Shown here: in pieces, positions 5,961 to 11,949 of the stretch
Position numbering within the stretch: position 1 is the first letter of the stretch
How the letters are laid out: each line of letters opens with the position of its first letter
Source of the DNA: Nitrospiria bacterium
GTDB lineage: Bacteria > Nitrospirota > CAKKRA01 > 9FT-COMBO-42-15
Assembly (NCBI GenBank): GCA_919903585.1
Contig: CAKKST010000392.1
Location: 1-11,949, forward strand
DNA: 11,949 nt
Direction of reading: 5' to 3'
Position numbers and translations under genes: made by a program
Notes under the pieces: model-generated
Seen by the model: the letters and a program-made list of their open reading frames with translations, nothing else
Database searches by the model: none
Told to the model about the DNA's origin: nothing

Positions 5961-8546
5961 ATGAAAAGGATTAATAGAAGCAAGAAGAACATCATAATAC
6001 TTCTAAGATGGCTCCTTATAATGGTCTTTCTTACCATGCTTCTGACAGGAAGCAGGGATGTATCACTGGTTACAGGGAAGATAGCTTATATCTTATTATT
6101 TGTTATCAGCAATGTTGCACTGGTGTTTGTACCAAAGGAATATTTTACAAAACGTTATCTTGATTTTATCATTATCCTTGCTGATACAGCAATCATCACT
6201 GTCGGCATATATCTTACCAATGAGATAGAGCTCTATTATGTCTACTTTCTTTCAATAATAATTGGCGCCCTCGGAAGGAGCATAAAAGGGAGCATCCTTG
6301 TCGCATTCATTGCAAGTGTCTTCTATTTTCTAATAATCTTTAAAACTAAACGTGTTGACATCCTGCAGCCCACATTCCTTGTGAGATTTCCATTCTTCTT
6401 TATTATTGCCCTTGTCTCAAGCTTTCTTGCAGAGGATGCAACTGTACAGCGCGAGCATCTGAAGAGGTCAAGATTTTTGCTGAATCTTGGCCAGCTTCTT
6501 AGCTCTACAATCAGCGCCAATAGGATCCACGAGATAGTCACTGAAAACCTTTCTAAGCTTGAGGGAATAGATTTTTGCAGCACATTTCAGTTTGATAATG
6601 TCAAAAATCAATTAGTATTAAAAAAGGTATGGGGCATAAAAGATATAGATGGCCTTGAGAATCTTTCTATTCCTCTTTCTGGCCTTGAAGAAAAAATAAA
6701 GGAAGGCATCTTGCAAAGATTAGCCCCTATTGTCCTGCAGGAAGAAGAGATCAATAAGGATGAAAAACAACTGCCATTCTTCTGGCCGGATGCAGGCTCT
6801 CAGGTCATTGTGCCCATAGCAAATAAAAATGTCCTCTTGGGTACAATCAATGTGGGAAGCAGGAAGCCTGATTACTTTGACGAGGAGAATATAGAGGTGT
6901 TGAGCATCGTCTCAAATCAGGCTGCCTCTGCCTTTGAGAATGCAAGGCTGTTTAATGACCTTGGCCAGAATGCCCTTGAGCTTTCATCCCTATCCGACAT
7001 AGGCAAGGTTATAAGCTCCACACTGGACCTAAAAGAACTGCTGGATAACGTTATGAAATTGACAAGCAAGGTGCTCGGTGTGGAGGCATGTTCGCTGTTG
7101 CTGCTTGATGAGGCAACAAATGAGCTGGTCTTTGAGGTGGCGCTCGGAAAAAAAGGTGATATCGTAAAGGAATTCAGGCTAAAGCTCGGCGAGGGCATTG
7201 CAGGCTGGGTTGCTGAAAAAGGCGAGCCCCTTATTGTTCAGGATGTTGAGGCTGACGGGAGGTTCTATAAAAAGGTTGATGACAAAACAGAATTTAAGAC
7301 AAAATCCATATTGGCCCTGCCCATGAAGATAAAGGGAAAGATCATAGGCGTTGCAGAGGCAATAAACAAGCTTGATAATAAGGAGTTCTCTGAAAGGGAT
7401 TTTGAATTTTTTAATGCCATAGTAAATCAGGCGGCAATCGCCATAGAAAATGCAAAATTATATAAAGGCATGGCGGATAAAGTCGCAGAGACAGAGAGGC
7501 TTAACAAGATACTCTATGAAGAAAAGATAAAGATAGAATCAATCTTAAACAGCATGGCCGCAGGCGTGGTTGTGGTGGATATGGTCGGCCTTATGGTATT
7601 TATAAACAACAGCGCAAGGGAGATACTGGGTTATAAGCGGGTAAATAATTCTGAGAAGGGGCCATATTTCGCTAACCTCATGGAGCTCCTGAAAAAAGGC
7701 GCCATCTCTGAAAAACCTGAATACTCTGCTGAAAAGACGGTGATAGAGGGCGAGGGCAAGAAAATAAGGGTCTTCAATACAAGGGTCTCTCCTATTAAAG
7801 GAAGGGATGAAGAAACGCTCGGCGCAGTGGGCGTCCTTGAGGATATCACAGAGCTTGAAAATCTCAGCGAGTTGAAGTCGGACTTTGTCTCACAGGTATC
7901 TCATGAGCTCAGAACGCCATTGACATCCGTAAAAGTGGCTACAAAATTAATACTTCGCGGGAGTACAGGCGCTATTAATGAAAAGCAGGAGAAGCTTCTA
8001 AAGATAATGAGCGCTGACACAGACAGGCTTATAAACCTGATAAGCGACCTCCTTGATATCTCCAAGCTTGAATCAGGAAGGATAAAGATGAAGAAGGAGG
8101 ATTTCAATCTATCAGAGACGCTCCACCAGTGCATTGAGTCTGTCCAGTCTATAGCAAAGGACAAAAATTTAAGAATCTTTGAAAGATTTGATAATAATAT
8201 AATGGTAAATGCTGACAGGGATAAGATAAAGCAGGTGGTTATTAATCTGCTTAGCAATGCCATTAAATTTACCCCGGCTGATGGAATGATAGAGTTATAT
8301 GCCCGACAGGTAAGCGGGCTGTCAGAGGTAAGTGTTAAGGATACAGGTATTGGCATATCAAAGGAGTTTCATAAAAATATCTTTGAAAAATTTCAGAGGG
8401 CGGATAACAGCATGACTGCAGAGGTTCAGGGGACAGGGCTGGGGCTGGCAATCTGCAAGAAGATAGTAGAAGACCATGGCGGAAAGATATGGGTGGAGAG
8501 CGAGGAAAACAATGGGAGCAGGTTTTTCTTTACTCTGCCGGCATAA
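5961..8546 (+). CDS. Membrane sensor histidine kinase (6 TM, GAF-GAF-PAS-HisKA-HATPase)
   Basis: 861 aa from the ATG at 5961. Six hydrophobic segments (about 10-28, 40-57, 69-85, 92-104, 111-127, 143-157) form an N-terminal membrane sensor. GAF 1 spans about 174-329 and GAF 2 about 340-499; GAF 2 has the typical LGEGIAGWVAEKGEPLIVQD. A PAS domain covers about 526-630. The kinase core is complete: phosphoacceptor H648 in SQVSHELRTPLTS, N box VINLLSNAIKFTP, G1 KDTGIGIS, F box IFEKFQRAD, G2 GTGLGLAICKKIVEDHGG, ending in FFFTLPA. It should autophosphorylate in response to membrane, small-ligand or redox cues and pass phosphate to a receiver. The regulator at 8707 is the best candidate; the upstream pseudo-receiver lacks the Asp. 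The frame is open 6 codons further up to 5943, but that ATG is inside repeat copy 2 and has no spaced ribosome site. AGGA about 9 nt before 5961 supports the later start. No receiver is fused to this kinase. Confidence 0.93.
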   Translation: MKRINRSKKNIIILLRWLLIMVFLTMLLTGSRDVSLVTGKIAYILLFVISNVALVFVPKEYFTKRYLDFIIILADTAIITVGIYLTNEIELYYVYFLSIIIGALGRSIKGSILVAFIASVFYFLIIFKTKRVDILQPTFLVRFPFFFIIALVSSFLAEDATVQREHLKRSRFLLNLGQLLSSTISANRIHEIVTENLSKLEGIDFCSTFQFDNVKNQLVLKKVWGIKDIDGLENLSIPLSGLEEKIKEGILQRLAPIVLQEEEINKDEKQLPFFWPDAGSQVIVPIANKNVLLGTINVGSRKPDYFDEENIEVLSIVSNQAASAFENARLFNDLGQNALELSSLSDIGKVISSTLDLKELLDNVMKLTSKVLGVEACSLLLLDEATNELVFEVALGKKGDIVKEFRLKLGEGIAGWVAEKGEPLIVQDVEADGRFYKKVDDKTEFKTKSILALPMKIKGKIIGVAEAINKLDNKEFSERDFEFFNAIVNQAAIAIENAKLYKGMADKVAETERLNKILYEEKIKIESILNSMAAGVVVVDMVGLMVFINNSAREILGYKRVNNSEKGPYFANLMELLKKGAISEKPEYSAEKTVIEGEGKKIRVFNTRVSPIKGRDEETLGAVGVLEDITELENLSELKSDFVSQVSHELRTPLTSVKVATKLILRGSTGAINEKQEKLLKIMSADTDRLINLISDLLDISKLESGRIKMKKEDFNLSETLHQCIESVQSIAKDKNLRIFERFDNNIMVNADRDKIKQVVINLLSNAIKFTPADGMIELYARQVSGLSEVSVKDTGIGISKEFHKNIFEKFQRADNSMTAEVQGTGLGLAICKKIVEDHGGKIWVESEENNGSRFFFTLPA

Positions 8547-8590
8547 AGTCATATAGTTTAATAGGGCTTCACAAAAATCGTTTTGCCCTT

Positions 8591-8685
8591 GATTGCACAG
8601 ATTATGAGAATTTTAAATCTGCGTAACCCCTCCTCACTCCTCCCCTTAATTAAGGGGAGGAAGGGTGGGGTTAATCAGTGTAATC
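8591..8685. repeat. Nested inverted-repeat element between the kinase and response-regulator genes
   Basis: The outer arms GATTGCACAGATTA (8591-8604) and TAATCAGTGTAATC (8672-8685) are inverted repeats matching at 12 of 14 positions. Inside, AACCCC (8625-8630) pairs with GGGGTT (8667-8672), around a perfect 24-bp palindrome at 8638-8661 centred on CCTTAATTAAGG. No T-run follows, so it is not a standard terminator. It looks like a dispersed palindromic repeat, or an RNA structure that could separate expression of the kinase from that of the regulator. The remainder of the 160-bp spacer shows only a weak imperfect hairpin at 8563-8589. Confidence 0.7.
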
Positions 8686-8695
8686 ATTTAAAAAA

Positions 8696-8700
8696 GGAGG
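8696..8700 (+). promoter_or_regulatory. Strong Shine-Dalgarno site of the response regulator
   Basis: GGAGG at 8696-8700 within an A-rich run, 6 nt from the ATG at 8707. It is the clearest ribosome site in the window and suggests this regulator is made at a higher level than the kinase. Confidence 0.8.
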
Positions 8701-8706
8701 AAATAA

Positions 8707-9531
8707 ATGAAAAAGACAAAGATACTTGTTGCAGATGACAACAGAAATATTGTAGAATTGGTTAAGATGGAATTTGAGATACTGGATTATGATGTAGTCA
8801 CTGCCTTTGACGGGGAGGATGCATTAAAAAAGATAGAAAAGGAAAACCCTGATTTATTGATCCTTGATGTTATGATGCCAAAGATGAATGGTTTTGATGT
8901 ATGCATGAAGCTGCGGGATAATCCAAAATACCAGAATATCCCCATTATAATGCTTACTGCCAAGAGTCAGGAAAAGGATAAATTCTGGGGTAGGCAGGTT
9001 GGGGCAGATGAATATATAACAAAACCCTTTGAGCCGGAGGTGCTGGAACAGGTAGTCCACAATCTCTTGGAGCAAAAAAAGAGCGGTGAGATGCCTCATC
9101 CTGTGACAAAACTCCCCGGCTTTGCATCCGTACAAAAAGAAATTGAATGGAGAAAATCCAATAGTGAATCCTGCGAGGTGTACAATCTATTTTTTGAACC
9201 TGAAGCATTTGAGGTCTATGCCCAAAAATATGGCAGGATAAAGGCAGATGAGATGCTGAAGATAACCGCTTCTATTATTATAGACATAATTAAGAGAATC
9301 GGAAAGAATAAGGCCTTTCTCGGCCACCTCGGTGATAATACCCTTGTCTTAATTGCTGATAAGGAAAATATCCGGCCTATTATTTCAAATGTTGAGAATG
9401 AGATAAACAGCCTCATACCCCTAAAATATGATGATGAGGACAGGAAAAAGGGGGCTATCTCAATAAAGGATATAAGCGGCAAAATAAACGAGGTGCCCCT
9501 TATGAGGATTATTACTGCTGTCAGGGAATAA
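8707..9531 (+). CDS. Response regulator with receiver and degenerate GGDEF-like output domain
   Basis: 274 aa, cytosolic. Residues 4-122 are a complete receiver: acidic pair D10/D11 (LVADDN), phosphoacceptor D54 (LLILDVMMPKMNG), T84 (IIMLTA) and K106 (ITKPFEP). Residues 131-274 resemble a worn-down GGDEF domain. HPVTKLPGFASV corresponds to the DPLTGLPNR entry motif. FEPEAFEVYAQKYGRIKADEML corresponds to the stretch normally holding the metal-binding Asp and the following Gly-His...Gly-Asp motif. FLGHLGDNTLVLI stands where GGDEF would be. With LGDN in place of GGDEF and the substrate-site residues changed, cyclase activity is unlikely. The domain may bind a nucleotide or a protein instead. The kinase gene ends 160 bp upstream and is the likely phosphate donor. 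This is the only receiver in the window with an intact phosphorylation site. Confidence 0.88.
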   Translation: MKKTKILVADDNRNIVELVKMEFEILDYDVVTAFDGEDALKKIEKENPDLLILDVMMPKMNGFDVCMKLRDNPKYQNIPIIMLTAKSQEKDKFWGRQVGADEYITKPFEPEVLEQVVHNLLEQKKSGEMPHPVTKLPGFASVQKEIEWRKSNSESCEVYNLFFEPEAFEVYAQKYGRIKADEMLKITASIIIDIIKRIGKNKAFLGHLGDNTLVLIADKENIRPIISNVENEINSLIPLKYDDEDRKKGAISIKDISGKINEVPLMRIITAVRE

Positions 9532-9560
9532 TGTTATGAAAGGCACCTCATTATAATAGC

Positions 9561-9589
9561 TTGACTTTTCATCAAAAATTCACAATAAT
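9561..9589 (+). promoter_or_regulatory. Predicted sigma70-type promoter of the HEAT/TPR lipoprotein gene
   Basis: TTGACT (9561-9566), 17-nt spacer, AATAAT (9584-9589). Both boxes match consensus at 5 of 6 with ideal spacing. Initiation would fall near 9596, just 3-5 nt before the ATG at 9600, so the message would be nearly leaderless. It starts 29 bp after the response-regulator stop. Confidence 0.6.
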
Positions 9590-9599
9590 ATTAACAGTT

Positions 9600-11552
9600 A
9601 TGTTTATAAAAAGACTTACTTATACATTTTTTTTACTTCCTGTCCTCATAATAATGGCATCGTGCAGCGCCAACAGGACAGCAGTCTTAAATGAACCTGC
9701 CCCTCCCCTTTCAGAAATTGCTGAAAAATTGAATACAAAAGATAAAGAAACCCGGTGGGAGGCAATCTCCTTCTTAGAAGATTATAGTAAGAATAATGAT
9801 GACCATGGGATTAATGCCCTTCTTATCAGGGCATTAAGGGATAACGACCCTGAGATAAGGCTGAGCGCTGTCAGGGCATTAGCAAATAATAAAAAAATAG
9901 AACCGCTTATCCAATTACTAAAAGATGATGTGGACTGGCTTGTAAGGGCAGAGGTGTTAAAATCAATCTACGAGGTAAAGAAGAAGGACTCTCTGCCTTA
10001 TATTAAGATTGCCCTGAAAGATAAAGAGTCATCTGTTCGGGAAGAGGCAGTTTATTTCATCTCAATGATTAAGGACAGAGAGGCTGTTCCTTTATTAATT
10101 GCAGCCTTAAATGACTCGCACAGGGATGTTAAACGAAAGGCAATCAATGCCCTGTCAGCCTACGAGATAGAAAAGCCAATAATAAACCTGTTTAATGACG
10201 AAGACCCTCTTGTAAGGGAAGAGGTTTTAAAGGTTTTGGTGCAGATGAAGAGCCCCTCTGCCTCTGATCTTTTATTAATGGGACTGTGGGATGAAAAGGT
10301 AAATGTAAGAAGAAAGGCTGTCTACCTGCTCGGCCAGAAAAGATATAAGCATTCCCTTGAGCCATTAACCGGGGCGCTTAATGATTCAGATGCAATCGTA
10401 AGGATATACGCTGCAGAGGCGCTCGGTAATCTCGGAAATCAAAAGGCATTGCCGGCGTTAATTGAGGCTGCGGCAGGCACAAAGGATAATAGCCTTATAG
10501 CTATCCTGAAAAGCAGCATTAATAAACTAAAACCAACAGATGATATTCAGGAAGAGGCTGTTGCCTATTATAAGAAGGGCATTGCCTATCAGAACCGCAT
10601 GGATATTGAAAAGGCAATAGAGGCGTATAATGAGGCGATCAGGATATACCCTGATTATTCAGATGCGCATTATAGCCTTGGAAAGATATATTCCCAGCAG
10701 AAGCTATTTAAGGATGCAGCAAGCGAATTTAGAAAGGCGCTGTTAAATCCCCATTACAGCAGGCCTGAGTTATGTTATGTAGAATTAGGAAAGATATCTT
10801 TTGAAAACTCACTCTACGATGAGGCGGCATCCGAATTTAAAAAGGCCCTGTTAATAAAAAAGGATTATGCAGAGGCGCATAATAATCTCGGGCTGATATA
10901 TAAAAAGAAACGGCTCTATGATATGGCGATTTCTGAGTTCAGGGAGGCAATAAACATAGATAGAAACTATGCTGCTGCGTATAAGAATACCGGAGACACG
11001 TTCTTTGATTTGAAAAGATACAAAGATGCCCTTTCCGGATATAAATCAGCATTAAACTTCAACCCCCTTGACCCTGCTGTGCATAACAGCATGGGGGACA
11101 TATATAATATTCTGGGATTGTATGATGACGCTATAAGGGAATACAGAGAGGCATTAAATATAATGGATTATAACTCAAGGGAGATATTACATTCAAACCT
11201 CAGCCGTGTATATAATAAGAAGAGGATGTATGAGGCGGCAATTGCTGAGGCGAGAAAGGCAATAAGGCTAAGGCCTGATTATGCAGAGGCGCATAATAAT
11301 CTGGGATATGCCTATATGGAAAAGGAGATGTATGATAAGGCGATTGAAGAGCTGAAAAAGGCAATGAAGCTGAAACCGGATGATGCAGAGGCCCATAACA
11401 ATCTGGGATGGGCCTATGAGAAATCAGGCGAATTTAAACTGGCTATGGATGCCTATAAAAAGGCAATACAGACATCTCCGAACTGGGAGCTGCCCAAAAA
11501 CAATCTGAGACGACTAAGAGGCAATAATCCCCCTACTAATTCACTTCAATAA
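9600..11552 (+). CDS. HEAT-repeat plus TPR lipoprotein
   Basis: 650 aa from the ATG at 9600. The N-terminus MFIKRLTYTF, then FLLPVLIIMASC, is a lipoprotein signal with the lipidated cysteine at C22. Met at -3 is less usual than Leu. Ser follows the cysteine, which by the E. coli rule would favour the outer membrane. Residues 36-310 hold about eight HEAT repeats of the PBS-lyase type (DNDPEIRLSAVRALA, KESSVREEAVYFI, NDSHRDVKRKAINAL, NDSDAIVRIYAAEALGNLG). Residues 317-635 hold nine TPRs of about 34 aa (such as AEAHNNLGYAYMEKEMYDKA). Both are protein-binding solenoids, so an envelope scaffold role is likely; no enzymatic motif is seen. A TTG at 9561 is in frame, but it is part of a -35 box and would put 13 residues before the signal peptide. 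No Shine-Dalgarno site precedes 9600. The 3' end overlaps the convergent gene by 17 bp. Confidence 0.85.
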   Translation: MFIKRLTYTFFLLPVLIIMASCSANRTAVLNEPAPPLSEIAEKLNTKDKETRWEAISFLEDYSKNNDDHGINALLIRALRDNDPEIRLSAVRALANNKKIEPLIQLLKDDVDWLVRAEVLKSIYEVKKKDSLPYIKIALKDKESSVREEAVYFISMIKDREAVPLLIAALNDSHRDVKRKAINALSAYEIEKPIINLFNDEDPLVREEVLKVLVQMKSPSASDLLLMGLWDEKVNVRRKAVYLLGQKRYKHSLEPLTGALNDSDAIVRIYAAEALGNLGNQKALPALIEAAAGTKDNSLIAILKSSINKLKPTDDIQEEAVAYYKKGIAYQNRMDIEKAIEAYNEAIRIYPDYSDAHYSLGKIYSQQKLFKDAASEFRKALLNPHYSRPELCYVELGKISFENSLYDEAASEFKKALLIKKDYAEAHNNLGLIYKKKRLYDMAISEFREAINIDRNYAAAYKNTGDTFFDLKRYKDALSGYKSALNFNPLDPAVHNSMGDIYNILGLYDDAIREYREALNIMDYNSREILHSNLSRVYNKKRMYEAAIAEARKAIRLRPDYAEAHNNLGYAYMEKEMYDKAIEELKKAMKLKPDDAEAHNNLGWAYEKSGEFKLAMDAYKKAIQTSPNWELPKNNLRRLRGNNPPTNSLQ

Positions 11553-11949
11553 GCATGAATGAATGATTTTCGTCTTTGGAAATATCATTTGGGACTTTAA
11601 TATTCTTATCCGCCTGTGATACAACATTAGTAAACTGCCCCTTCATCTCAGAAAGAAATTTTTTATATTCATCCTTTGGTATCTTAACCAGCATCTCCTT
11701 TTTGTTGCCGCTGTCCATCTCGGAAAATCCCTTTGCAAAAAGGATCAGGGCATTTAATTTTTCTGATATAGATTCAACCTTTGTAAATATAATATCAGGC
11801 TGAAGCTCTGTCCTTATGGTCAGCCTGTATGAGGCAGGCTCAGCCTTTTCCTCGGGCATCCTAACCCCTGCCTTCTCCTCAGTCTTAGGAATGCTTTTTA
11901 CTGCTTCCTCTTGCTTTGCTTCTTTCTTAACTTCTTTTTTCTCTTCTTT
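11536..11949 (-). CDS. C-terminal part of an unrecognised protein with a Lys/Glu-rich linker (cut by window edge)
   Basis: The frame stays open from the right edge to the TAG at 11538-11536, giving 137 codons with no start needed inside the window. An internal ATG at 11859 exists, but the frame continues upstream of it as a charged Lys/Glu run (KEEKKEVKKEAKQEE, then KSIPKTEEKAG), typical of a flexible linker. I therefore take the gene to start outside. The last ~95 residues form a compact domain: YRLTIRTELQPDIIFTKVES, a helix, MLVKIPKDEYKKFLSEMKGQ, and a final HSFMLIEVN. A strand followed by KIPKDEYKKFL recalls periplasmic domains such as DUF4349/DUF2275 attached to anti-sigma or membrane proteins. 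That is a weak resemblance. No function is assigned. Confidence 0.6.
   Translation of the reverse strand, partial: KEEKKEVKKEAKQEEAVKSIPKTEEKAGVRMPEEKAEPASYRLTIRTELQPDIIFTKVESISEKLNALILFAKGFSEMDSGNKKEMLVKIPKDEYKKFLSEMKGQFTNVVSQADKNIKVPNDISKDENHSFMLIEVN

Noticed and set aside
5957..5962. TATAAT just at the kinase start
   Set aside because: It overlaps the ATG and there is no -35 match about 17 bp upstream.
7901..8356. Long minus-strand open frame (151 codons) inside the kinase gene
   Set aside because: Antisense shadow of the HisKA/HATPase region, whose motifs are intact on the plus strand; no ribosome site or recognisable domain.
8563..8589. Possible terminator after the kinase gene
   Set aside because: The stem is imperfect (AGGG/CCCT with an internal bulge plus CAAAA/TTTTG) and no T-run follows.
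11536..11859. A complete 107-aa gene starting at the ATG at 11859
   Set aside because: The same frame continues open to the window edge with Lys/Glu-rich, protein-like coding, so the ATG is most likely internal to a longer gene.
1..11949. CRISPR array, tRNA, rRNA, integrase or toxin-antitoxin genes
   Set aside because: I looked for regularly spaced repeats, tRNA-like cloverleafs and short paired genes in the spacers and saw none; the only repeats are those listed.

Overview
The window looks like ordinary chromosome from a moderately AT-rich, double-membraned bacterium. Apolipoprotein N-acyltransferase (Lnt) and a predicted lipoprotein argue for an outer membrane. An adenosylcobalamin-dependent ribonucleotide reductase suits an anaerobe or an organism seeing little oxygen. 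The mix of long GAF/PAS sensor kinases, HD-GYP and GGDEF-type regulators and HEAT/TPR lipoproteins resembles Nitrospirota or deltaproteobacteria-like lineages. That placement is an impression and was not tested by any search. No phage, plasmid, CRISPR, tRNA or rRNA sequence was seen.

Left half, minus strand, read right to left: lnt (3102-4688), a short form of nrdJ (1352-3094, starting 7 nt after lnt), a gap holding a 100-bp palindromic repeat and a GC-rich hairpin, a MEMO1-family protein (327-1151), and the N-terminus of a membrane-anchored, probably GAF-type sensor protein that runs off the left edge.

Right half, plus strand: a pseudo-receiver/HD-GYP protein (4857-5828), a second copy of the 100-bp repeat in the opposite orientation (5848-5947), a six-helix GAF-GAF-PAS histidine kinase (5961-8546), a hairpin-rich spacer, a receiver/degenerate-GGDEF response regulator (8707-9531), and a HEAT plus TPR lipoprotein (9600-11552). 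A partial minus-strand gene with a Lys/Glu-rich linker enters from the right edge and overlaps the end of the lipoprotein gene by 17 bp.

The two halves diverge from a 168-bp spacer with back-to-back promoter-like sequences. The plus-strand genes look like a sensory module. The kinase has all its catalytic motifs and the 8707-9531 regulator has an intact phosphorylation site, so they form a plausible pair. The HD-GYP protein lacks the phosphoacceptor Asp, and the GGDEF-like domain has lost its signature. The theme is therefore c-di-GMP-type signalling with several degenerate parts. Lnt would finish the acylation of lipoproteins such as the HEAT/TPR protein.

Three longest-frame starts should be corrected. 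For the MEMO protein and the kinase, the upstream start codon lies inside the terminal repeat of a 100-bp element. For the HEAT/TPR protein, the upstream TTG is the first triplet of a good -35 box. I found no clear new defence or mobile system. The best leads are the inverted repeat pair, the degenerate c-di-GMP proteins, the short NrdJ C-terminus and the 9-bp tandem repeat at the HD-GYP start.
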